A stretch of DNA of 64,000 nt from Atopobiaceae bacterium (GTDB taxonomy: Bacteria; Actinomycetota; Coriobacteriia; Coriobacteriales; Atopobiaceae), in contig CADFJN010000012.1 in assembly GCA_902834555.1 (NCBI GenBank), forward strand, positions 25,142 through 89,141, in the 5' to 3' direction. Shown piece after piece: positions 1-8,757 of this stretch; position 1 is the stretch's first letter, and every line of letters starts with the position of its first letter. The position numbers and the translations under genes are program-made. Below the pieces are notes generated by a model, which had not been told where the DNA came from, did no database searches, and saw nothing but the letters and a program-made list of their open reading frames with translations.

Positions 1-29
1 CGCTCCAGAAGATTGACGAGGACGACTAG
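1..29 (+). CDS. 3' end of an unidentified CDS
   Basis: Only the last eight codons are inside the window, reading LQKIDEDD and then TAG at 27-29. The acidic ending is typical of bacterial C-termini, and a strong terminator starts 22 bp downstream, which supports a real gene end. The product cannot be identified from so little sequence. Confidence 0.5.
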
Positions 30-50
30 CGATTCTCGTCTGCGCTTGAT

Positions 51-95
51 GCCGCCCCGGCCGCCGACATGCTGGCGACCGGGGCGGCTGCTTTT
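51..95 (+). terminator. Rho-independent terminator after the upstream gene
   Basis: A perfect 10-bp inverted repeat, GCCGCCCCGG (51-60) and CCGGGGCGGC (79-88), is followed by TGCTTTT. It lies just after the stop codon at 27-29 and separates that gene from purL. Confidence 0.8.
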
Positions 96-151
96 CTCGG
101 CGCGAGGCCCTTCTCGGCGTGAGGTCCTTCTCGGCGTGAAGTCCTTCTCGG
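94..151. repeat. 17-bp tandem repeat beginning TTCTCGG
   Basis: TTCTCGG recurs at 94, 111, 128 and 145, an exact 17-bp spacing, and the intervening bases are near-identical (CG-GAGGTCC type). No reading frame is evident. Similar TTCTCG-based tandem repeats with other unit lengths occur at 13694-13783 and, with TCTCG, at 29738-29833. Confidence 0.8.
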
Positions 152-153
152 CA

Positions 154-310
154 CCCGAATGTGTGACGTTTCGATACACATTCGGGCGCCAAATGTGTAG
201 CGACCTGCGCGGGATACAGGTTCGGAGTCAAACGTGTATCGGATCGCCACACATTCGGGCCTCGAATGTGTATCAACCTGCACGGGATACAGGTTCGGCA
301 ACGAATGTGT
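154..310. repeat. 73-bp periodic array of the CGAATGTGT site upstream of purL
   Basis: The nonamer CGAATGTGT or a one- to two-base variant occurs in direct orientation at 156, 190, 229, 263 and 302. It is inverted (ACACATTCG) at 176 and 249. Every site is repeated exactly 73 bp later (156/229, 176/249, 190/263, 229/302). The first pair forms a perfect 11-bp hairpin (154-164 with 176-186). Between the sites, ACCTG...CAGGT hairpins occur at 203-221 and 276-294. The array fills the gap before purL, so it could be an operator cluster or a repeat element; the sequence does not decide. Confidence 0.8.
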
Positions 311-351
311 GACAGGCACGCCACCTTCCGGCGCCGGCGCTCCGGCTGCCG

Positions 352-357
352 TAGAAT
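352..357 (+). promoter_or_regulatory. Candidate -10 box for purL
   Basis: TAGAAT lies 69 bp upstream of the chosen purL start. No good -35 hexamer is visible, which is true of most candidate promoters in this window. Confidence 0.35.
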
Positions 358-425
358 GGTGAGCGGTCCTTTGGCGCCGCACCCGCGGCGCGCCCAGCCC
401 ACACCCAGCATGAAAGGTGGCCTCG

Positions 426-3400
426 ATGGTCTCGCGCATCTACGTTGAGAAAAGGGACGGATTCGACGGGGAGGCGCGGGCGCTCAGCCACGAGCTGCGA
501 CACATGCTGGGCATCTCGTCGCTCACAGGCCTGCGCATCATCAACCGCTACGACGTCGAAGGCATCTCCGAAGAGCTCTTCGAGCAGTGCGTGCCCGTTG
601 TCTTCTCCGAGCCCCAGACCGACCGCGCCACGCGCGAGATGCCCGAGGTTGCGGAGGGCGCGCGCGTCTTTGCCGTGGAGTCCCTGCCCGGCCAGTTTAA
701 CATGCGCGACGCCTCGGCGGCCGAGTGCATCCAGCTCGTCTCTCAGGGCGAGCGTCCCACGGTGAGAAACGCCAAGGTCTACGTGCTAGAGGGCGAACTC
801 ACCGACGACGACCTTACAGCCATCAAGCACTACGTAATCAACCCGGTCGAGGCGCGCGAGGCGTCGCTCGAGAAGCGCGAGACCCTCGCAACCGCGTACC
901 CGGAGCCCGCAGACGTCGAGGTCCTGGACGGCTTCCTCGACCTGGACGAGAAGGGCATCGAGGACTTTGTGCGCGACCGCGGCCTGGCCATGGACGTGGC
1001 AGACGCCAAGTTCTGCCAGAGCTACTTTACGCACGAGGGCCGCGTTCCCACCATTACCGAGATTCGCATGATCGACACCTACTGGTCCGACCACTGCCGC
1101 CACACCACCTTTGGCACCGCCCTCACCGACATCCAGTTCGACAACACCCAGGCGGCGGCCGCGTTCCGCCGCTACATGGACGTCCGTCACCAGCTTGGCC
1201 GCGACAACAAGCCCGTCTGCCTCATGGACATGGGCACCATTGGAGCCAAGTGGCTCAAGCACACGGGCCAGCTCACCGGTCTCGACGAGTCCGAGGAGAT
1301 AAACGCCTGTACCGTGAAGGCAAAGGTCGATGTCAACGGCCACGACGAGGACTGGCTCTACCTCTTCAAGAACGAGACGCACAACCACCCCACCGAGATC
1401 GAGCCCTTTGGCGGCGCTGCCACCTGCATTGGCGGCGCCATCCGCGACCCGCTCTCGGGCCGCAGCTACGTGTACCAGGCCATGCGCGTGACCGGCGCGG
1501 CCGACCCCACGGCACCGGTGTCGAGCACGCTCCCCGGCAAGCTCCCTCAGCGCAAGATCTGCCGCACGGCTGCTGCTGGCTACTCCTCCTACGGAAACCA
1601 GATCGGCCTTGCCACCGGCCAGGTCTCCGAGCTCTACCACCCCGGCTACGTGGCCAAGCGCATGGAGATCGGCGCCGTGGTGGGCGCCACGCCTGCGGAC
1701 CACGTGCGCCGCGAGTGCCCTGCCCCGGGCGACAAGATCGTGCTTCTCGGCGGTCGTACCGGCCGCGACGGCATCAGCGGCGCCACGGGCAGCTCCAAGG
1801 CGCACAACGTGGAGTCGCTCGAGAAGGACGGCGCCGAGGTCCAGAAGGGCAATGCCCCCACCGAGCGCAAGCTGCAGCGCCTCTTCCGCCGCGGCGACGC
1901 GTGCCGTCTCATCAAGCGCTGCAACGACTTTGGCGCCGGCGGCGTCTCGGTTGCCATCGGCGAGCTTGCCGACGGCCTTCTCATCGACCTTGACCGCGTG
2001 CCCAAGAAGTACGACGGCCTCGACGGCACCGAGCTAGCAATCTCCGAGTCGCAGGAGCGCATGGCCGTGGCGCTGGCCCCCGAGGACGTGGACGAGTTCC
2101 TGGGCTACGCGCGCGAGGAGAACCTCGAGGCCACGGTTGTCGCAGAGGTCACCGAGGAGCCCCGCCTGCGCATGACCTGGCGCGGCAAGACCATCGTGGA
2201 CGTAAGCCGCGAGTTCCTCTCGTCCAACGGCGCGCCCAAGTCCACCTCGGTGCGCGTCTGCGCGCCGCACGAGTACCACCACGAGTGGGCCGGCGACACC
2301 TTTGCGCAGAAGATGGTATCGCTGGTGAGCGACCTCAACGTGGCGTCCAACAAGGGTCTGGCCGAGAGGTTCGACTCCACCATTGGCGCCGCGACCGTGC
2401 TCATGCCGTTTGGCGGCACAACACAGCTCACGCCGGCACTTGGCATGGCAGCGAAGCTCCCCGTGGACGGCGAGACAACCACGTGCTCGGGCATGGCGTG
2501 GGGCTACAACCCCTATCTCATGAGCGAGGACGAGTACACAGGCGCCTACCTGGCCGTTGTTGAGTCCGTCTCCAAGCTTGTGGCCATGGGCTTCGAGCAC
2601 AAGAACTTCTACCTCACGTTCCAGGAGTACTTCGAGAAGCTCCGCGACGACCCCAAGCGCTGGGGCAGGCCCACGGCCGCACTTCTCGGTGCGCTCATGG
2701 CCCAGCTCGACCTGGGCATTGGCTCCATTGGCGGTAAGGACTCCATGTCCGGCTCGTTCGAGGACCTCGACGTGCCGCCCACGCTCGTCTCGTTTGCCAC
2801 CGGCCTGGGCAAGGTCGACCGCGTGACCTCGCCGGAGTTCAAGCACGCCGACGATCAGGTGATCGTTGTGGTGCCTGAGTACGCCGACGACGGCATCACG
2901 CCCACGGCGGAGTCCCTTCTCGCCGCGTTTGACTACGTCGAGAAGCTCATTGGCTCCGGCGCCGCGCGCGCGGTGAGCACGCCAGGCTACGGCTGCATGG
3001 CCGAGGCCATGTTCAAGATGTGCGTGGGCAACTTCATTGGCCTGCGCGTGCGCCCCGAGTTCACCCAGGAGGCACTGCTTAACCCCGCGTACGGCAGCTT
3101 TGTGATCGAGCTTGCGCCGGATGCCAGCCTGCCCGAGGCGCCAAAGGGCGTGACCGTGGCGGCGTTTGGCCAGACGCTCGCGGAGTACGCGCTCTACGCC
3201 TGCGGCGAGCGCATGTCCATCCTGGACGACCTTCAGAAGCCCTGGGAGAATGCGCTCTCCGGCGTGTATCCGTACCTGGGCAAGGCCGATGGCCCGGCAT
3301 GCGCGCCTCTCTCGTTTGACGCTGAGAAGGCCGGCGTCACGCCCACGCGGCACACGACCGGCGCCAGCTATGCCAAGCCGCGCGTGGTGATTCCCGTCTT

Positions 3401-4172
3401 CCCAGGCAACAACTGCGAATACGACTCAGCGCGGGCGTTTGAGCGTGTGGGCGCCGTGCCAAAGACGGTCATCGTGAACAACCTCACGCCGCAGGCCGTC
3501 GCCGAGAGCGTCGACGCCATGGTGCGTGCCATCCGCGAGAGCCAGATCGTCTTCATCCCCGGCGGCTTCTCCGGCGGCGACGAGCCCGACGGATCGGCCA
3601 AGTTCATCGTGGCATTCTTCCGCAACCCTGCCGTCACCGAGGCGGTGCGCGACCTGCTCCAGGCGCGCGATGGCCTCATGCTGGGTGTCTGCAACGGCTT
3701 CCAGGCTCTCATCAAGCTGGGGCTCGTTCCCTACGGCGACATCGTGGACGCACGCGAGGACTCCCCCACCCTCACCTTCAACCCCATTGGGCGCCACCAG
3801 AGCCGCCTCGTGCGCACGCGCGTGGCGTCGACCATCTCGCCGTGGCTCTCCAAGTGCAAGGTGGGCGACGTGCACAACATCGCAATCAGCCACGGAGAGG
3901 GACGCTTTGTGTGCACCACCGAGGAGCTGGAGCGCCTTGAGGCGGCAGGGCAGATCGCCACGCAGTACGTGAACGCCGACCGACTGCCGTCCATGAACCT
4001 TCGCTCCAATCCCAACGGGTCGTTCATGGCAGTTGAGGGCATCACATCGCCCGACGGCCGCGTGCTGGGCAAGATGGGCCACACCGAGCGCAGTGGCGCG
4101 GGCCTCTACAAGAACGTGCCCGGCAACGCGTATCAGCCGCTGTTCGAAGGCGGTGTGAGCTACTTCGCGTAA
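426..4172 (+). CDS. purL: Phosphoribosylformylglycinamidine synthase, single-chain PurL-PurQ type
   Basis: Converts FGAR to FGAM in purine synthesis using ATP and glutamine-derived ammonia, in the cytoplasm. The 1248-residue chain has FGAM-synthase domains first, with the ATP-site region LFKNETHNHPTEI, and a class I glutamine amidotransferase domain from about residue 985. The amidotransferase nucleophile is Cys1089 in GVCNGFQ, and the likely His1219 and Glu1221 lie in GHTER. The length fits the large fused family found in clostridia and coriobacteria rather than the small PurL with separate PurQ and PurS. The ATG at 426 was chosen because AAAGGTGG (413-420) sits six bases upstream; the in-frame GTG at 417 has no such site. 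It is flanked by repeat arrays on both sides and has no operon partner here. Confidence 0.97.
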   Translation: MVSRIYVEKRDGFDGEARALSHELRHMLGISSLTGLRIINRYDVEGISEELFEQCVPVVFSEPQTDRATREMPEVAEGARVFAVESLPGQFNMRDASAAECIQLVSQGERPTVRNAKVYVLEGELTDDDLTAIKHYVINPVEAREASLEKRETLATAYPEPADVEVLDGFLDLDEKGIEDFVRDRGLAMDVADAKFCQSYFTHEGRVPTITEIRMIDTYWSDHCRHTTFGTALTDIQFDNTQAAAAFRRYMDVRHQLGRDNKPVCLMDMGTIGAKWLKHTGQLTGLDESEEINACTVKAKVDVNGHDEDWLYLFKNETHNHPTEIEPFGGAATCIGGAIRDPLSGRSYVYQAMRVTGAADPTAPVSSTLPGKLPQRKICRTAAAGYSSYGNQIGLATGQVSELYHPGYVAKRMEIGAVVGATPADHVRRECPAPGDKIVLLGGRTGRDGISGATGSSKAHNVESLEKDGAEVQKGNAPTERKLQRLFRRGDACRLIKRCNDFGAGGVSVAIGELADGLLIDLDRVPKKYDGLDGTELAISESQERMAVALAPEDVDEFLGYAREENLEATVVAEVTEEPRLRMTWRGKTIVDVSREFLSSNGAPKSTSVRVCAPHEYHHEWAGDTFAQKMVSLVSDLNVASNKGLAERFDSTIGAATVLMPFGGTTQLTPALGMAAKLPVDGETTTCSGMAWGYNPYLMSEDEYTGAYLAVVESVSKLVAMGFEHKNFYLTFQEYFEKLRDDPKRWGRPTAALLGALMAQLDLGIGSIGGKDSMSGSFEDLDVPPTLVSFATGLGKVDRVTSPEFKHADDQVIVVVPEYADDGITPTAESLLAAFDYVEKLIGSGAARAVSTPGYGCMAEAMFKMCVGNFIGLRVRPEFTQEALLNPAYGSFVIELAPDASLPEAPKGVTVAAFGQTLAEYALYACGERMSILDDLQKPWENALSGVYPYLGKADGPACAPLSFDAEKAGVTPTRHTTGASYAKPRVVIPVFPGNNCEYDSARAFERVGAVPKTVIVNNLTPQAVAESVDAMVRAIRESQIVFIPGGFSGGDEPDGSAKFIVAFFRNPAVTEAVRDLLQARDGLMLGVCNGFQALIKLGLVPYGDIVDAREDSPTLTFNPIGRHQSRLVRTRVASTISPWLSKCKVGDVHNIAISHGEGRFVCTTEELERLEAAGQIATQYVNADRLPSMNLRSNPNGSFMAVEGITSPDGRVLGKMGHTERSGAGLYKNVPGNAYQPLFEGGVSYFA

Positions 4173-4191
4173 GCGCAGCCAGAGGGGGTTA

Positions 4192-4344
4192 CCGCAGCCG
4201 GCCTCCTCCGGGGGTCGCTTCCTTACCTGCTGACGTGTCTGGCGGAGCTTCCGGAGGCTGCGGGGGCTGTGGGACTCCGGGGCTCGTTTTAGACGTTTTC
4301 GAGGGCTTCTCAGCTCCAAAACGTCTAATTTCGACCCCACAGCC
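4192..4344. repeat. Nested inverted repeats between purL and the EamA transporter
   Basis: Three symmetric arm pairs are present: CCGCAGCC (4192-4199) with GGCTGCGG (4256-4263), GGCTGTGGG (4265-4273) with CCCACAGCC (4336-4344), and a perfect 11-bp pair, TTAGACGTTTT (4289-4299) with AAAACGTCTAA (4318-4328). It starts 20 bp after the purL stop. There is no T-tract after the final arm, so this is not a plain terminator. Confidence 0.75.
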
Positions 4345-4380
4345 TTGTGCGCGCTGCCTGCGAACGGCAGCCGTCCCGCG

Positions 4381-4386
4381 TATACT
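4381..4386 (+). promoter_or_regulatory. Candidate -10 box for the EamA transporter
   Basis: TATACT lies 29 bp upstream of the ATG at 4415, with GGGAGGAG at 4402-4409 as the ribosome site. No convincing -35 is seen. Confidence 0.4.
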
Positions 4387-4414
4387 GGTTCGCCGGCTAC
4401 GCGGGAGGAGCAAC

Positions 4415-5425
4415 ATGGCACGAGCAAGCAGCACAGAGTTCCACATGGGAGAGCAACAGGCGCGCTTCCTTACGAGCACGTGGGGAGCCCTGCTTGCGGC
4501 AGCGTTCTGCTGCCTTCTCTGGGGATCGGCGTTTCCGTGCATCAAGATTGGCTACGCGCTGTTCGACATCGCGGGTACCAACACCGCGTCCCAGATGCTC
4601 TTTGCGGGAACGCGCTTCCTTCTTGCCGGGGCAATGGTCATCGTCTTTGTGAGCATTGCCCGGAGAAGGCCGCTGGCGCCAAAGCGCACGGACGTAGGCG
4701 CCATCTGCCTGCTTGCGCTTTTCCAGACCTTCGGCCAGTACGCCTTCTTCTATCTTGGACTTGCGCACGCTGCGGGAACCACGAGCTCGGTCATCGAGGC
4801 GAGCGCCAACTTCTTTGCCATCCTGCTTTCGGCGCTGGCGTTTCGCCAGGAGCGGCTTACCGGCAGGAAGGTAGCGGGTTGTCTGCTGGGATTTGCGGGT
4901 GTTGTTCTCATCAATCTTGGCGGTGGCCTGGGCAGCCTCTCATTTTCCTTCTCGCCCGATGGCGAGGGCATGATTCTTCTGAGCACGCTGTGCTCGGCCA
5001 CGTCCTCCTGCCTTATCCAGCGACTTTCCAAACGGCAGGACCCGGTGCTGCTCAGCGGATGGCAGTTTGTGGTGGGCGGACTCGGTCTCATGGCGATGGG
5101 TGTTGCCGGCGGCGGAACGCTCTCGCCGACGGGGCCGAGCGCCATTGCGTTGCTCGCATACATGGCGTTCATCTCGGCGGCGGCATACAGCGTGTGGTCG
5201 CTCCTGCTTTCCGTGAACTCGGTCTCGCGCATCTCGGTCTATGGGTTCATGAACCCGGTGTTTGGCTTCGTGCTCTCTGCGGTGCTCCTCGGCGAGTACC
5301 AGCAGGTTGACCCCGTGCGCTCCATCTGCGCGTTGGTGCTGGTGAGCGCGGGGATTGTTGTGGTGAACCGGGTGGGTGCACGGGCGGAGAGCGCAACCGA
5401 CGCCCCGGGGAGTGAGGCTCGCTAG
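4415..5425 (+). CDS. EamA/DMT-family membrane transporter
   Basis: A 336-residue inner-membrane protein of the drug/metabolite transporter superfamily, with about ten hydrophobic segments in two repeated halves. The first half opens with the family-typical LLWGSAFPCIKIGY, and the second half contains SAAAYSVWSLLLSVN. Members export metabolites or amino acids; the substrate cannot be told from sequence. The ATG at 4415 has a strong GGGAGGAG site five bases upstream. The reading frame continues further 5', but only through the nested inverted repeats, so the longer start is unlikely. It has its own candidate promoter and no obvious operon partner. Confidence 0.9.
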   Translation: MARASSTEFHMGEQQARFLTSTWGALLAAAFCCLLWGSAFPCIKIGYALFDIAGTNTASQMLFAGTRFLLAGAMVIVFVSIARRRPLAPKRTDVGAICLLALFQTFGQYAFFYLGLAHAAGTTSSVIEASANFFAILLSALAFRQERLTGRKVAGCLLGFAGVVLINLGGGLGSLSFSFSPDGEGMILLSTLCSATSSCLIQRLSKRQDPVLLSGWQFVVGGLGLMAMGVAGGGTLSPTGPSAIALLAYMAFISAAAYSVWSLLLSVNSVSRISVYGFMNPVFGFVLSAVLLGEYQQVDPVRSICALVLVSAGIVVVNRVGARAESATDAPGSEAR

Positions 5426-5498
5426 AAAACAGCCCCCGATAAACGCGTAAAAACGCTCGTCGGGCAGCTCGCAGGCGATTCCCTGGGACTCCTCTACG

Positions 5499-5504
5499 TA
5501 TAAT
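5499..5504 (+). promoter_or_regulatory. Candidate -10 box for the serpin gene
   Basis: A consensus TATAAT lies 29 bp before the ATG at 5533, and AAGGGAG at about 5520 is the ribosome site. The -35 region is not recognisable. Confidence 0.5.
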
Positions 5505-5532
5505 TGAGTTACGCAATGCGAAGGGAGTCCCC

Positions 5533-6873
5533 ATGGAACGCCTCGCTAAACGACGCACTGCCCTTGCCCTCCTCGGTATGCCCGCAGCGCTCTCGCTTGG
5601 CTCGGTGCTCACGGGCTGTAGCAAGAACGCGCAGGATAGCGCGCTAGCCATCTCTGCCACGGACCTCACTGCAGACGTAAAGGACACTGCGCTCACGCAA
5701 GAGCCCATCGCTAATGCCCTCACAGATCAAACGACAACGCACGCACTCTTTGACTTCACTTCTCGCCTGCTTCAGGGCACCTATCCCACAGACCAGCAGA
5801 CAAACGTGCTTGTCTCTCCCCTCTCGGCGCTCTTTGCCCTGGCCCTCGCGGAAACCGGTGCCGCAGGCGATACGATCTCTCAGCTAGAGACCGCAACGGA
5901 CATGGATATCGACTCGCTTGCGACCTATCTAGGTGCTTACGCCCGTCGCATCTCTGGCGAGGACCTCTACGATACGCAGCAGAAGGGCGACGTCCTTGCC
6001 CTTAAGTGCGCTAACTCCATTTGGCTGAGGTCGTCAGATGACCTCAGCGTCTCGGATGTTTACCTCGCCACCTGCAAAGGCACCCTTGACGCGCAGGCGT
6101 TCTCGGCACCGTTCGATTCCACCACCGCCGACGATATCAATTCCTGGGTCAGTTCCAAGACTGATGGCATGATTGACCGGCTTGTGGAACGTATCACCGC
6201 AGATGATCAGCTCTTTCTCATTAACGCCCTGGCCTTTGACGATGCCTGGCAAGAACCGTATGAGGAAGGAGACATACAGGGCGACACCTTCACGACCGAA
6301 AAAGGCGACGAGCAGAGCGTCCGCATGATGCACTCGTACGAGACGACCTACCTCGAGAACAGCCTGGCCGAGGGCTTCCTGAAGCCCTATGAGAAGTTCA
6401 ACTTTGCCTTTGTCGCGCTGCTTCCCAAGCAAGGCGTGCGGCTCACAGACCTCGTGGCGTCGCTGGACGGCACATCCCTGCATGACCTGATTGCAAACCC
6501 AATCTCCAACATCGAGGTATCCGCCGGACTCCCCAAGTTCTCGCTTGATTATCAGACCACGCTCAACGACCAGCTGGTAGCCATGGGCGTTCGCGATGCC
6601 TTCGATCCAAAGCTCGCCGACTTCTCGCGCATGGCTACCCTCAAGGACGGCAACTTTGCCATAAGCACCGTGCTCCAAAAGACCTTCATCGACGTAAACG
6701 AGGCAGGCACAAAGGCGGCAGCGGTCACATCAATAGGCATGACTTGCTCAACGGGAACGCCAGACGAACCCGAGGTCCGGGAGGTCATCCTAGACCGGCC
6801 CTTCGTTTACTTCATCATTGACAACATGACCCTGACGCCACTGTTTGCAGGTGTAATGGCAAGCATGGGGTAG
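5533..6873 (+). CDS. Lipoprotein serpin (serine protease inhibitor)
   Basis: A 446-residue secreted protein. The N-terminus is a lipoprotein signal with lipobox LTGC, so Cys29 should be lipidated and the protein held on the outer face of the membrane. The rest is one serpin fold: NVLVSPLSALFALALAETG near the start of the domain, a hinge of the reactive-centre loop reading NEAGTKAAAVTSIG, and the C-terminal serpin signature DRPFVYFIIDN. The alanine-rich hinge is the kind needed for inhibitory serpins. The loop continues MTCSTGTPDEPE, so the target protease cannot be named with confidence. Serpins are rare in bacteria but known in gut actinobacteria, where they block host or microbial proteases. 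Base composition is slightly less GC-rich than the neighbours, which may reflect transfer. Confidence 0.93.
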   Translation: MERLAKRRTALALLGMPAALSLGSVLTGCSKNAQDSALAISATDLTADVKDTALTQEPIANALTDQTTTHALFDFTSRLLQGTYPTDQQTNVLVSPLSALFALALAETGAAGDTISQLETATDMDIDSLATYLGAYARRISGEDLYDTQQKGDVLALKCANSIWLRSSDDLSVSDVYLATCKGTLDAQAFSAPFDSTTADDINSWVSSKTDGMIDRLVERITADDQLFLINALAFDDAWQEPYEEGDIQGDTFTTEKGDEQSVRMMHSYETTYLENSLAEGFLKPYEKFNFAFVALLPKQGVRLTDLVASLDGTSLHDLIANPISNIEVSAGLPKFSLDYQTTLNDQLVAMGVRDAFDPKLADFSRMATLKDGNFAISTVLQKTFIDVNEAGTKAAAVTSIGMTCSTGTPDEPEVREVILDRPFVYFIIDNMTLTPLFAGVMASMG

Positions 6874-6888
6874 GCACCGTGCAAACCC

Positions 6889-8190
6889 TTACACCAATCC
6901 GTCAATCTGTCCAATGGCCCAAAGGGGGATGTTCACAAGCCACCCCTCATCGCGATACGACGAGAGGGACGTGCGCACGGCGCGAGACAGACTGAACTTC
7001 TCACATGCCACCTTGAGGCTCTTCGACTTGAGGTTCTCCGCTGCTTTCACCTCTATGGGAAGCAAAGCGCCGTCTTTCTCGATGGCGAAGTCTGTCTCGG
7101 CAGTGCCCGTCGACGAAGACCAGTATACGGGCGCGTGCCCATGTGCCAGTAGCTGCTGATCTACGTATTGCTCTGTAAGCGCGCCCTTGAACTCCGTGAA
7201 AAGCCTTGATCCATCAAGGACGACTTTCTGATCAAGCCCCGCCAAAGCTCCCAACAGTCCCACATCCACGCAGAAGAGCTTGAAACTTGACACATCCTCA
7301 TAGCCCACAAGGGGATACCTCAGCGCGTCGACACGGGGAACCTTGCTCGCTACTCCGTAATCAACCAGCCACTGGATGCACTCCTCGAAGTCTCGGGCAC
7401 GCGCTCCTGGCCGCACTGCCCCGTATACGAAGCGCTTGTTCTCACGCGCGAGCTGACCGGGTAGCGACTTCCAGACCAGACGCATCCTCTCGAGAATGCG
7501 TGCCGGAGCATGTTTTGAGAAGTCCGCCTCATATCCGTCGATAATCTGCCGCTGTAGCCGGCGACACTCGTTGTAATCCCCACTCTGCACAAACGCCTGG
7601 GCAACCTCGGGCATACCCCCAACAGCCAAGTAATCCCTCAAGCGACCAGTAAGCACATCGTGCAGGCTCTCGAGTGCCCCCAGGTCATGCGCCTCAAGCG
7701 CGTCCGCAATGGGATCTCCATTTGCTGCCCTAAGAAACTCTTCAAAAGAAAGCGGCCGCAGCGTGAGTTCATCGACCTTGCCAACGGGATACGACTCACC
7801 AGCTCTTCTCAGCGCCAGCCCCATGTACGACCCCGCAGCAATCACATGAAACTCACGCGCCTGCTCGCAGAAGTACTTGAGCGACGTCAAGGCACGAGGT
7901 GCTTCTTGAATCTCATCAAAGGCGAGAAGGGTCGTTATGGGATCAATTGGGCGTCCAGCTCTAAGCTCGACATCTCGAACAATGCGACGCGGATTCAAGT
8001 CGCCATCGAAGATGGTGCGTGCGCCCTCATCCTGCATAAAATCGATGCGCACTACATCTTTGAACTGAGAACGGCCAAACTCATCGATGAGCCAGGTCTT
8101 GCCGGTCTGACGAGCCCCCTTTAGAACCAAGGGCTTACGGTTCTCGCGGGTCTTCCACGCAAGAAGATCGTTCATGAGAGTTCTCTGCAT
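6889..8190 (-). CDS. AAA-family ATPase with C-terminal DUF4143
   Basis: A 433-residue protein of the widespread but poorly understood AAA_14/DUF4143 group. Walker A is GARQTGKT (residues 25-32) and the Walker B-like segment is LLAFDEIQEA with Asp92-Glu93. The C-terminal half has the DUF4143 pattern, including TETDFAIEKDGALLPIEVKA, which resembles a restriction-endonuclease-like fold. The function of the family is not established; it is common in accessory DNA. The gene converges on the serpin with a 15-bp gap. The start at 8190 has GGGGGC nearby; an alternative ATG lies five codons in. Base composition is lower in GC than the housekeeping genes. Confidence 0.85.
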   Translation of the reverse strand: MQRTLMNDLLAWKTRENRKPLVLKGARQTGKTWLIDEFGRSQFKDVVRIDFMQDEGARTIFDGDLNPRRIVRDVELRAGRPIDPITTLLAFDEIQEAPRALTSLKYFCEQAREFHVIAAGSYMGLALRRAGESYPVGKVDELTLRPLSFEEFLRAANGDPIADALEAHDLGALESLHDVLTGRLRDYLAVGGMPEVAQAFVQSGDYNECRRLQRQIIDGYEADFSKHAPARILERMRLVWKSLPGQLARENKRFVYGAVRPGARARDFEECIQWLVDYGVASKVPRVDALRYPLVGYEDVSSFKLFCVDVGLLGALAGLDQKVVLDGSRLFTEFKGALTEQYVDQQLLAHGHAPVYWSSSTGTAETDFAIEKDGALLPIEVKAAENLKSKSLKVACEKFSLSRAVRTSLSSYRDEGWLVNIPLWAIGQIDGLV

Positions 8191-8221
8191 CAGGCTGCCC
8201 CCATCTATCGCTTGTATGGCC

Positions 8222-8333
8222 CATCATACGCAACTCACACGATTTTCGTTGGAATAATGTGGATTGCTCCCACATTATTCGTTGGAAAAACGTGCGAGTC
8301 TCCCACATTTTCCTAGGGAATCATACGCAGCTC
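8222..8333. repeat. Hairpin cluster with repeated TCATACGCA and CCCACAT motifs
   Basis: A perfect 11-bp hairpin pairs GAATAATGTGG (8252-8262) with CCACATTATTC (8270-8280). A related copy follows immediately (CGTTGGAAAAACGTG...CCCACATTTTCC, 8280-8313). The pair is bracketed by direct repeats of ATCATACGCA-CTCA at about 8223 and 8320. It lies upstream of the DUF4143 ATPase gene. Confidence 0.65.
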
Positions 8334-8369
8334 AAGTAATCGAAGGGGATGAGAAACGTGGCCCTCATC

Positions 8370-8617
8370 GATTGCATCGAACTCGCCTTCGTTACATGAA
8401 TTGGTCCGTGATTGCATCGAACTAGCCTTCGTTACATGCCAATTCTGAGGAAATGCCCGTCTGGCAATTTACTTTGATAGTTTATACATGGCTCTACCTG
8501 CGGATTTTCATGCAGCGCAGCAGACGGCTACTCAAGGGGTCCGCGAAATGGCGTGTAACGAAGGGCAGTTCGGCGCACGAAATCCTCTCGATGTGTAACG
8601 TAGGGCAGTTCGATGCA
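8370..8617. repeat. Symmetric four-copy repeat array, 40-bp period
   Basis: The 29-bp motif beginning GATTGCATCGAACT and ending CGTTACATG occurs directly at 8370-8398 and 8410-8438. It recurs inverted (TGTAACG...GTTCGATGCA type) at 8554-8577 and 8594-8617. Both pairs are spaced exactly 40 bp. The 115-bp centre is AT-richer than its surroundings and includes TTATAC at about 8480. Open frames crossing this stretch follow the repeats and look spurious. No protein gene is supported between 8191 and 8757. Confidence 0.85.
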
Positions 8618-8692
8618 GCCATCAGACGAGAATGGCGACTCCGTAACCCAAGGAGAGACACCTCCGTCAGAATAACGTGCAGCTTAGTCACG

Positions 8693-8722
8693 AAAAGAGG
8701 GCGGACCGAAGGCCCGCCCTCT
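8693..8722 (-). terminator. Terminator of the malic enzyme gene
   Basis: On the minus strand a stem of GAGGGCGG(G/C)CC closes on a TTCG loop and is followed by TTTT (8696-8693). It lies 36 bp past the stop codon. A perfect 16-bp palindrome, GTTCGAGTACTCGAAC (8734-8749), sits between the stop and this terminator. Confidence 0.85.
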
Positions 8723-8757
8723 CAAATCCGTTCGTTCGAGTACTCGAACGCCCGAAG

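Noticed and set aside
94..310. CRISPR-like array
   Set aside because: Units are contiguous or spaced by conserved, not unique, sequence; no cas gene is present.
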